From JACRDV01 sp024860865 [NCBI: Methanobacteriota archaeon] (GTDB lineage Archaea > JACRDV01), in the NCBI GenBank assembly GCA_024860865.1, contig JACRDV010000006.1, positions 1 through 8,502 of the forward strand: DNA of 8,502 nt, written 5' to 3'. Below, piece after piece: positions 1-4,565 of the stretch. A program made the translations under genes and the position numbers. Numbering within the stretch: position 1 is the first letter of the stretch; each line of letters starts with the position of its first letter. The notes under the pieces were generated by a model. That model was given only the letters and a program-made list of their open reading frames with translations. It had not been told where the DNA came from and ran no database searches.

Positions 1-551
1 GTAAAATTAAAATTGACTTTTGTCAGCCCAACAGGAGTTTGGCTAGTTATATTCCTTATTCCTGCCATCTGTTCAGCTCTAGCTGAAACAACCAATCTGT
101 GCACTAAAACAACATTTGAAGCATTATTTGGGGGAGCAGGGTTTGTAGAATTTCTACTCCACGTCACAGTTTCATTTAAGTCCTTAAGAACAAACCTAAA
201 ATTAGTGAGTCCAATAGTACTCATAGTTGTTTTATTTATTTTAGCAATTTTTAGTACATCCAAATAATGATCATAAGTTTCATTTGTAGTTAAATTATAT
301 CGGGCCAGACCAATCACCTGTAAATTCCCTGTCCTATCCCAATCAGGTGGAACTCCGGGCGTTTTTATTAAAATATCAGCTGCATCTGAAGCTCTTCGAT
401 CTAAACTAAATTCAGAGGCAAATAATCCCATTCGATAACCCATCTCATCTATCGCCAATGCAGAGTAACCAATTGCAAGTGTGATCGGGATCAATGCTAG
501 CAAAAGGTCCAGAGTAATTATCTGCCCCTTTGAGTTTTTGATTATTTTCAA
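1..551 (-). CDS. Pilin-like membrane-anchored surface protein, partial (runs off left edge)
   Basis: An open frame runs from a TTG at 551-549 to the window edge (183 codons, no stop). It is easy to miss because of the TTG start. An AGGTG Shine-Dalgarno (561-557) sits 5 bases upstream of that TTG, and no ATG lies in this frame near the N-terminus. The N-terminus has a short basic segment, then KGQIITLDLLLALIPI and a hydrophobic helix, resembling archaeal class III (type IV pilin-like) signal peptides cleaved between G and Q. The rest is an extracellular-looking domain with about eight N-x-S/T sequons (for example NLT, NET, NKT, NST, NIT). It follows the pilin-like gene at 563-1003 by 11 bases, so the two are probably co-transcribed. 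The class assignment rests on the N-terminus only; the exact role (pilus, archaellum-like or other surface structure) is unknown. Confidence 0.7.
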   Translation of the reverse strand, partial: MKIIKNSKGQIITLDLLLALIPITLAIGYSALAIDEMGYRMGLFASEFSLDRRASDAADILIKTPGVPPDWDRTGNLQVIGLARYNLTTNETYDHYLDVLKIAKINKTTMSTIGLTNFRFVLKDLNETVTWSRNSTNPAPPNNASNVVLVHRLVVSARAEQMAGIRNITSQTPVGLTKVNFNF

Positions 552-562
552 ACATACACCTG

Positions 563-1003
563 CTAAGAGATTTTAGAAGTGTAAATCTTAATAACAGGAT
601 TTGATAGTGGGCCTTCATTCTTAAATGTCGCATTGTTTCCAAGACTTGTAGGCACAACCACTACATTTTTTGGAATGAAAGAAATATTTGCAGTAATATA
701 AGAGGTTCCAGTATAACTCGTTAAAATTTTTACCCGGAGTTTCTGACTACTGATATTAATAATATAGTTAGTGCCAAGATTATCGGGTAGTGTTGTGTTA
801 ATCTGAAATCCTGGACCGTTCGCATAAACAGTATCTATTAATGTTGCAACTTTCTCTCCAACCATTTTAGCCTCACCAGCTAATCCAAGGTCACTCGCGG
901 AGCTCATCCTCTCCGAAATTAATTGAGCAAAAGTAGCAATTAAAGCAAATAAAATTGCAAAAGCTAATAAAGCCTCGAGTGAGATTGAACCGCTTTTATT
1001 CAT
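563..1003 (-). CDS. Small pilin-like protein with class III-type signal peptide
   Basis: This 146-residue protein has the layout of an archaeal type IV pilin-like subunit. A short polar N-terminus (MNKSG) is followed by SISLEALLAFAILFALIATF, in which the conserved Glu lies just after the likely prepilin peptidase site (G5/S6) and before a long hydrophobic helix. The remainder is a beta-rich, Ser/Thr/Asn-rich region with four sequons (NTT, NIS twice, NAT). The ATG lies inside the end of the upstream reductase gene (8-base overlap, 996-1003), which suggests translational coupling. A second pilin-like gene follows directly. The family is inferred from N-terminal architecture; such proteins diverge too fast for a specific name. 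Confidence 0.7.
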   Translation of the reverse strand: MNKSGSISLEALLAFAILFALIATFAQLISERMSSASDLGLAGEAKMVGEKVATLIDTVYANGPGFQINTTLPDNLGTNYIINISSQKLRVKILTSYTGTSYITANISFIPKNVVVVPTSLGNNATFKNEGPLSNPVIKIYTSKIS

Positions 1004-2237
1004 GAATCCTGCCCCAAAGGTCTTTTAGAGAAGATTTGCCAATTATTTTAATTAGGCTCGGTGCTCTTTTTAAGAGTTCTTTTGTGAGAGCAAAGGGTTT
1101 GTCCATATCTCCCTTCTCTACGATTAGATTCGCTAAATCATCCTTTGAAAAAAATTCGAAAAGTGAATCTAACTGGCTATCACTCAATTTGTTTGCAAGT
1201 TTCCTAATCCAATATCCTATCTCAAGTTCTTTGCCAATTGATTGCCGCCACTGATTTTCATATTGACTCAATATTTTAGCTGAAAAATCATTTGCTTTAA
1301 CTGCTTTAGCTGCAACTTCTGCAGCAATCCTTGCACATAGTCCACCGGTAACAATGCCTCCTCCAGTTGTAGCTTTAGTGTTTCCCGCAGCATCTCCAAC
1401 TACCATAATATTATCCGTTACCGTTTTCGGGATAGGACCGCAAATTGGAATTAGCCCGCTATTTATCTCAACCATTTGTGCATTTTTCAATTTTTTAGAA
1501 GCAATAGGATGTTTCTCCATGAAATTTTTTAAATAAATATAAGCAGAAATATTTCGATCATTTATTGCTAAACCAACCTGAGCTAAATTTTCTCCCTTTG
1601 GGATTATCCAAGCAAAAAACCCTGGTGCAACTTTAATCCCAAAGTAAAGCTCTACAAAATTAGGGTCAACTTCTATATTTGAAACATCGTATTCTAATCC
1701 AACCAAAACTTCCTCAAAATCAATTTGTTTCAATCCGGCCAATTTAGCAATATTTGACCTAACTCCATCTGCCCCGATTAGTAATTTGCTTTGAAATCGT
1801 ATTGGCTCTCCATAAGAGTGGGTTAAAACATTCAATATCCCATTATTTCGCGAAAAAGAGCGAGCCCTGGTTTTTACTAAAATTTTTGCACCTGCAGAAG
1901 CTGCACGCTTAGCTAAGTCTTTGTCAAAAACTTTTCTTTCAACTACAAATGCCTTAGTTTGGTGAGCATCAATTTCAAAATAATTACCATTTGGCGAATA
2001 AAAGTGAGCGCCTTGAACTCGATTCAAAACAAAGTTCGAATTAAGTTTAACATTCAATTCTTCTAAACCATTCTTGCTGATTAATCCAGCTCCTTGAACT
2101 GGTTCTCCTATTTCTTGGTGATCTTCAAGGAGTAAAACAGAAAGATCTTTACCAGCTGCTGTCTCAGCAGCAAGACATCCTACCGGACCTGCTCCAACAA
2201 CAACTAAGTCCCAAAGTATATCTCTCATTTGATTCAC
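996..2237 (-). CDS. Geranylgeranyl reductase family FAD-dependent oxidoreductase
   Basis: A 413-residue flavoprotein of the archaeal geranylgeranyl reductase (GGR) family, whose members saturate the isoprenoid chains of ether lipids or other polyprenyl compounds. The Rossmann FAD motif GAGPVG (15-20) is followed by an acidic residue ending the second strand (E38). GADGVRS (155-161) is the DG motif, GFFAWIIPKG (206-215) matches the conserved aromatic-W-x-x-P segment, and GDAAGNTKATTGGGI (281-295) is the GD/FAD-binding motif. Oddity: GEPVQGAGL (44-52) has Gly49 where many relatives have Cys. The frame can start at GTG (2237). An ATG at 2228 preceded by GTGA with 5-base spacing, and placed well for the upstream TATA-like box, is an equally good start (410 residues). 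Substrate cannot be read from sequence; a lipid GGR or a paralogue is possible. Confidence 0.88.
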   Translation of the reverse strand: MNQMRDILWDLVVVGAGPVGCLAAETAAGKDLSVLLLEDHQEIGEPVQGAGLISKNGLEELNVKLNSNFVLNRVQGAHFYSPNGNYFEIDAHQTKAFVVERKVFDKDLAKRAASAGAKILVKTRARSFSRNNGILNVLTHSYGEPIRFQSKLLIGADGVRSNIAKLAGLKQIDFEEVLVGLEYDVSNIEVDPNFVELYFGIKVAPGFFAWIIPKGENLAQVGLAINDRNISAYIYLKNFMEKHPIASKKLKNAQMVEINSGLIPICGPIPKTVTDNIMVVGDAAGNTKATTGGGIVTGGLCARIAAEVAAKAVKANDFSAKILSQYENQWRQSIGKELEIGYWIRKLANKLSDSQLDSLFEFFSKDDLANLIVEKGDMDKPFALTKELLKRAPSLIKIIGKSSLKDLWGRIHE

Positions 2238-2248
2238 ACGTGTTACGT

Positions 2249-2263
2249 ATATTTTTAAAAATA
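2249..2263 (-). promoter_or_regulatory. TATA-like promoter for the reductase-pilin genes
   Basis: An A/T-only core (TTTTTAAAAATATA on the minus strand) is centred near 2256. It lies about 26-28 bases upstream of the ATG at 2228, as expected for an archaeal TATA box with a leaderless or very short leader transcript. The transcription start is inferred from spacing only. Confidence 0.4.
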
Positions 2264-2292
2264 CTAGAAAATTTTGTTTTCAGTTTGAATCG

Positions 2293-2311
2293 AAAATACA
2301 AAAGAAAAAAA
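2293..2311 (-). terminator. Possible U-rich terminator after the RHH gene
   Basis: On the minus strand this stretch reads as a run of seven T, then C, then three T and further T-rich sequence, 65-80 bases beyond the stop of the RHH gene. Archaeal transcription commonly ends at such T-runs without a hairpin. The rest of the 138-base gap between RHH and reductase shows nothing else apart from the reductase promoter. Confidence 0.35.
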
Positions 2312-2375
2312 TTTAAAACTACGAGTAAGCTTTCAAAGATAAATTAGAATAACCTTCACAAGAACATCTAAGTGA

Positions 2376-2672
2376 TTAGATTATCGAACAACCTTTGCAA
2401 TTTTTGAACGGAAGTATTACTTGGTGAGCTGGACAATAAATCGCTTGATCTTCCTCAAATCCACTTGGACGCCTAATCTTGCAAGCCAAGTAGTTAGCTC
2501 CTGCTGTGGTAATGGCTGCCATATTGTCCATTGGTGAAGGGCTAGCCTCGAGTAGACCTCTAGCTGCTGCTCGCATAGCATCACTTCGGTTCATGAAAAC
2601 ACCTTTGTCTATCATATCGTCAATTCTATCCACAATAGCCTTAGGTAAGCGGACCGTAACAATAATTTCCAT
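2376..2672 (-). CDS. Ribbon-helix-helix (CopG/NikR-like) transcriptional regulator with Cys/His tail
   Basis: A 98-residue protein. Residues 1-45 form a ribbon-helix-helix DNA-binding domain: the strand MEIIVTVRLP, helix AIVDRIDDMIDKG, then the NRSDAMRAAARGLLE turn and second helix typical of CopG-type dimers. The C-terminal half has C64, then CPAH (C80, H83) and CKGC (C92, C95), a likely metal (zinc) binding site or redox-sensing knot. It lacks the NikR nickel-binding ACT domain by length. A GAGG Shine-Dalgarno (2683-2680) lies 7 bases before the ATG. A perfect palindrome in its own promoter suggests autoregulation. It is transcribed in the same direction as the reductase, but 138 bases with a T-run separate them. 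The regulon is unknown. Confidence 0.8.
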   Translation of the reverse strand: MEIIVTVRLPKAIVDRIDDMIDKGVFMNRSDAMRAAARGLLEASPSPMDNMAAITTAGANYLACKIRRPSGFEEDQAIYCPAHQVILPFKNCKGCSII

Positions 2673-2679
2673 GCAAACG

Positions 2680-2720
2680 CCTCAATTACAATAGTATACT
2701 ACCGTCAATTTATACATAAC
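2680..2720 (-). promoter_or_regulatory. Promoter, putative operator palindrome and RBS of the RHH gene
   Basis: Read on the minus strand: a TATA-like TGTATAAATT (about 2718-2709), then the perfect 10-bp palindrome TAGTATACTA (2701-2692), then GAGG (2683-2680) and the ATG at 2672. The palindrome sits between the TATA box and the expected transcription start (about 2687), where a dimeric RHH repressor could block initiation. Autorepression is an inference. Confidence 0.45.
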
Positions 2721-2855
2721 GCTGAATAGTGTTTTTAAACTCAAACATTGTAGAAAAAATTATAAAATTAATTTAACTCTTGAAAAATGCCAATATTTTG
2801 ACCAATTGGATGCCTTTTTGGCCTATTTGAAAGACAGCAGAGCAACTTTTTTCCC

Positions 2856-2887
2856 GTTATAGCATACTATTTCTAAGTAAACAGGAG
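2856..2887 (+). promoter_or_regulatory. TATA-like element and Shine-Dalgarno upstream of pth2
   Basis: The 227-base gap between the RHH and pth2 starts (2673-2899) holds the RHH promoter on one side. On the pth2 side a weak TATA-like GTTATAGCAT lies around 2856-2865, and AGGAG at 2883-2887 precedes the ATG at 2900 with a rather long 12-base spacing. A more A/T-rich TATA candidate lies at about 2757-2766 and would give a leader of roughly 110 bases. No other gene or RNA is recognised in the gap. Confidence 0.3.
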
Positions 2888-2899
2888 ATTACTGAGTTT

Positions 2900-3253
2900 A
2901 TGGAATTTAAACAAGCGATAATAGTTAGAGAAGACCTTAAGATAAGCGTTGGAAAATTAGCAGCCCAGGTAGGCCATGCTGCTGTTTCAGCCGCAGAAAA
3001 AACGAGGAGAGAGAAGCCGGTATGGTTTAAAGCTTGGATGAAAGAAGGGCAGCGGAAAGTTGTTCTAAAAGCAAAAGATGAAAATGAGCTAAAAGAAATT
3101 ATGGCAAAGGCCTTAAAACTCGGGCTACCATATGAGCTAATAGTAGATCGCGGCTTGACAGAGCTCCCTCCGAATGCTGTTACAAGTCTTGGTATAGGGC
3201 CGACGCCCGAAGAGCTTGTGAACAAAGTAACTGGCTATCTCCCATTGCTTTAA
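2900..3253 (+). CDS. pth2: Peptidyl-tRNA hydrolase, archaeal/eukaryotic type (Pth2)
   Basis: This 117-residue protein has the full length and layout of archaeal Pth2, the cytosolic enzyme that cleaves peptidyl-tRNA released from stalled ribosomes. Diagnostic parts are the first strand FKQAIIVREDL, the catalytic-site helix VGKLAAQVGHAAVSA (K19, H26), the GQRKVVLKA strand (50-58), D83 to T87 of the active-site loop, LGIGP (97-101) and the C-terminal TGYLPLL (111-117). No in-frame alternative start lies between an upstream TAA (2879-2881) and the ATG. Codons 91-117 lie inside the left copy of the 133-bp repeat. The stop TAA overlaps a truD-type ATG (TAATG), but here that ATG opens only a broken truD fragment. 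The gene itself is intact. Confidence 0.95.
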   Translation: MEFKQAIIVREDLKISVGKLAAQVGHAAVSAAEKTRREKPVWFKAWMKEGQRKVVLKAKDENELKEIMAKALKLGLPYELIVDRGLTELPPNAVTSLGIGPTPEELVNKVTGYLPLL

Positions 3254-3302
3254 TGATAAGAATGAGTGCTCCTTTAGAAGTTCAACTCGGGCTAGAAGTT
3301 TT
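3170..3302 (+). repeat. Left copy of perfect 133-bp direct repeat (pth2 end / truD start)
   Basis: Base-for-base identical to 4433-4565 (offset 1263). It begins exactly at pth2 codon 91 and ends after truD codon 17. In this copy the pth2 part is functional and the truD part is dead. The bases on both outer sides differ from the partner copy (3169 T versus C, 3303 C versus T), so 133 bp is the exact extent of identity. Confidence 0.97.
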
Positions 3303-3324
3303 CTTGATAAAAAGTATGTTTTGA
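3253..3324 (+). pseudogene. truD: 5' fragment of truD (dead copy)
   Basis: Starting at the ATG that overlaps the pth2 stop, the first 17 codons are identical to those of the intact truD. The frame then continues six codons of unrelated sequence and stops at TGA (3322-3324). Since it keeps the coupled TAATG start, ribosomes finishing pth2 could still make a 23-residue peptide. The catalytic region is absent. Confidence 0.85.
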
Positions 3325-3368
3325 AATATTTTCAATTTCTCGCTAATAGAACCAGTAGTTATTTAAAA

Positions 3369-3502
3369 TCAGGCTACGAACTTCTTCACCCTTATTTCGT
3401 GCGTAAAGCTCAGCGATGTGTTTTCTTTTATACTCAGCCCTTTTGCTATCTCTTTAGGTATTCTCAAAACTTTAGAATTTCCCACTTTGTTATAAGAAAC
3501 AT
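3369..3502 (-). pseudogene. AbrB/MazE-like antitoxin relict, frameshifted near its start
   Basis: The minus-strand frame from about 3488 down encodes KVGNSKVLRIPKEIAKGLSI and continues KENTSLSF, an excellent match to the swapped-hairpin AbrB/MazE DNA-binding motif (K-x-G-N-S-x-x-x-R-I-P-K-E-I). It ends at TGA (3371-3369). No ATG or TTG start precedes the motif in this frame; an in-frame TAA lies at 3506-3504. An ATG at 3502 in the neighbouring frame encodes MFLITK and would join the motif in frame if one A were restored in the A-run at 3488-3486. A TATA box 23 bases upstream of that ATG supports it as the original start. Residues after SLSF do not look family-like, so the 3' end is probably decayed too. 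A GTG at 3485 is the only in-frame start and would lose the first strand. No cognate toxin is visible beside it. Confidence 0.6.
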
Positions 3503-3531
3503 TTTATTTAATAGTTAAGATATTTTATACC
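3502..3531. promoter_or_regulatory. Overlapping divergent TATA boxes between antitoxin relict and MNT gene
   Basis: On the plus strand TTTTATTTAATA (3502-3513) is centred about 25 bases before the MNT ATG (3532), giving a leaderless MNT transcript. No Shine-Dalgarno is present there. On the minus strand TATAAAATA (3529-3521) is centred about 23 bases before the ATG at 3502. The two boxes lie within 30 bp, each close to the opposite gene's start, so expression of the two genes would be mutually linked. Confidence 0.5.
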
Positions 3532-3921
3532 ATGCCAAATGAAATTTTAAAAAATCAAATAATACACAAAATTAAGAATTTCTTATATAATCGAGATGAA
3601 ATTACTTTCGCTTACCTATTCGGTTCTATTTCAGAGAACAATAAATTCAACGATGTAGACTTAGCAATTTATGCTAACAAGGAAGTAGACAAATGGTATG
3701 ATATCAAGCTCTCTCGAGAGTTGGAGAAGGAGATTAAATTCCCAGTGGATATAGTATTTCTAAACAAAGCTTCTGATTCCCTGACATACCGTGCTTCTAA
3801 GGGCATACTTATTAAAAACACTGATGATGATTTTAGGGTTAATTTTATTACAAAAGTATGGAAGAAGTATTTTGATTTTAGACCAAAACTTTATGAATTT
3901 GCTAAAGAGGCTACAACATGA
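3532..3921 (+). CDS. MNT-type nucleotidyltransferase antitoxin (MntA-like)
   Basis: A 129-residue minimal nucleotidyltransferase. The pol-beta fold signature is complete: GS at 31-32 in YLFGSISENN, the paired aspartates D41 and D43 in NDVDLAIY, and a third Asp (D73) in FPVDIVFLN. In the characterised MntA-HepT systems such a protein neutralises its HEPN partner by transferring AMP units from ATP to a tyrosine next to the RNase active site. Here the partner follows with an ATGA overlap (3918-3921), so the two are translationally coupled. All three catalytic carboxylates are present, so it looks active. It lies inside the 133-bp-repeat island and has no Shine-Dalgarno; its TATA spacing fits a leaderless mRNA. 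Confidence 0.88.
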   Translation: MPNEILKNQIIHKIKNFLYNRDEITFAYLFGSISENNKFNDVDLAIYANKEVDKWYDIKLSRELEKEIKFPVDIVFLNKASDSLTYRASKGILIKNTDDDFRVNFITKVWKKYFDFRPKLYEFAKEATT

Positions 3922-4340
3922 GAGTTAACAAAGATAAACTAGCCTCGATAACTGGAGAAGTGAAGAAAGCGCTTGGAGTTTTAAAGGAATACCAGGTAGA
4001 AGATGAAGAAACTCTCATACAAGATTTAAAAGCCTTAGGGGCAATAAAATATTACTTTATTCTAGCAATTGAAGCGTGCGTTGATATTTGCAATCATATT
4101 ATAGCCAAGGAATATTCTGAAGCGCCTGAGAGTTATGCTGATTGTTTTAGAATTCTTAGAGAAAAAGGGATTATTTCAAATGAGCTCGCTGAGAATTTAA
4201 TGAATATGGCTAAGTTTAGAAATTTACTCGTTCATCTTTACTCTAAAGTAGATAATAAGAGACTATTTAGTATATTGAAGGAAAATCTATCTGATATTGA
4301 AAAATATCTCGCTGAAATAAACCAGAAATATCTTAAATAA
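3918..4340 (+). CDS. HEPN-domain toxin (HepT-like, DUF86 family)
   Basis: A 140-residue all-helical protein of the HepT/DUF86 group. The HEPN RNase motif R-x4-H is present as R101-NLLV-H106 and is followed by LY, giving the R-x4-H-x-Y arrangement (Y108) that is the AMP-acceptor site in characterised HepT toxins. The helix with KYYFILAIEACVDICNHII (44-62) is the usual dimer or substrate helix. It is an mRNA- or tRNA-targeting ribonuclease by family; the target is unknown here. It overlaps the MNT gene by 4 bases and is followed by a gene relict rather than another cargo gene. Both active-site residues are intact, so the pair is expected to be functional. Confidence 0.88.
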   Translation: MRVNKDKLASITGEVKKALGVLKEYQVEDEETLIQDLKALGAIKYYFILAIEACVDICNHIIAKEYSEAPESYADCFRILREKGIISNELAENLMNMAKFRNLLVHLYSKVDNKRLFSILKENLSDIEKYLAEINQKYLK

Positions 4341-4380
4341 ACTGATTCATGGTTTTCATTACATGGGCTTCTAATCAAAC

Positions 4381-4516
4381 AGCAAAAGATGAAAAATGAA
4401 CTAAAAAGAGATAGTAGTTGATATAAATTCACCCGAATGCTGTTACAAGTCTTGGTATAGGGCCGACGCCCGAAGAGCTTGTGAACAAAGTAACTGGCTA
4501 TCTCCCATTGCTTTAA
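4381..4516 (+). pseudogene. pth2: Decayed 3' fragment of pth2
   Basis: The last 27 codons plus stop (4433-4516) are identical to intact pth2. Upstream of the perfect repeat the resemblance continues in decayed form. Bases 4381-4409 align with pth2 3070-3096 (26 of 27 matching, plus two single-A insertions in A-runs). After a loss of roughly 40 bases, ATAGTAG (4411-4417) matches 3140-3146. Bases 4417-4434 align without gaps to 3154-3171 at 11 of 18 positions, several of the differences being transitions. A six-base TTCTAA match (4369-4374 versus 3063-3068) may extend it further. In-frame stops and shifts make it non-coding. Confidence 0.75.
4420..4429 (+). promoter_or_regulatory. Possible new TATA box for truD
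   Basis: GATATAAATT lies in the decayed pth2 relict, just before the perfect repeat. Transcription would start near 4450 and give a leader of about 65 bases before the truD ATG. The corresponding intact pth2 sequence (around 3157-3166) has no TATA-like string. Read-through from the toxin gene is the alternative way to express truD. Confidence 0.3.
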
Positions 4517-4565
4517 TGATAAGAATGAGTGCTCCTTTAGAAGTTCAACTCGGGCTAGAAGTTTT
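4433..4565 (+). repeat. Right copy of perfect 133-bp direct repeat
   Basis: Identical to 3170-3302. Here the truD part (first 17 codons from 4516) is functional and the pth2 part (27 codons) is dead. It carries the old TAATG junction at 4514-4518. Confidence 0.97.

Larger units (their letters stand above)
3170..4565. mobile_element. Toxin-antitoxin island inserted between pth2 and truD, bounded by 133-bp direct repeats
   Basis: The segment splits what must have been an overlapping pth2-truD pair and duplicates the junction on both sides, leaving both genes complete. The unit is 1263 bp plus one repeat copy. Contents: truD 5' relict, minus-strand AbrB-like antitoxin relict, MNT antitoxin and HEPN toxin genes, pth2 relict. 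I see no transposase, integrase, tRNA gene or terminal inverted repeats. The layout is what a single crossover between the chromosome and a circle carrying a pth2'-truD' fragment would produce, or a long-stagger target duplication. Mobility is inferred from the repeats, not from an enzyme. Confidence 0.65.

Noticed and set aside
13-267. Plus-strand open frame of 84 codons with hydrophobic stretches
   Set aside because: It lies antisense to the sequon-rich pilin-like frame that continues to the window edge with a good ribosome site and signal motif; the plus frame resembles nothing.
445-657. Minus-strand 70-codon open frame beginning MCLQVLETM
   Set aside because: It spans the end of one pilin-like gene and the start of the next in a third frame, with no family-like sequence.
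3197-3208. GGGC-CGAC-GCCC hairpin in both repeat copies, as a possible recombination site
   Set aside because: It encodes the conserved Pth2 residues Gly-Pro-Thr-Pro, and a 4-bp stem is easily explained by the codons.
3303-3330. Possible continuation of truD homology beyond the left repeat
   Set aside because: Gapless comparison with 4566 onwards gives only about 8 of 13 matches in A-rich sequence, too weak to claim.
3327-3450. A second minus-strand frame reading AEYKRKHIAELYARNKGEEV
   Set aside because: It looks protein-like, but it has no start codon, overlaps the better-supported AbrB motif frame and matches no family I recognise. It could be the relict of another gene; not enough to call.
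3321-3518. Plus-strand 65-codon open frame in the island
   Set aside because: It lies antisense to the AbrB-like relict, and its Phe/Tyr-rich translation looks like an antisense artefact.
3303-4432. Classical insertion sequence or integrative element
   Set aside because: No transposase or integrase, no terminal inverted repeats at the island ends, no tRNA attachment site, and the duplicated sequence is far too long for ordinary target duplication.
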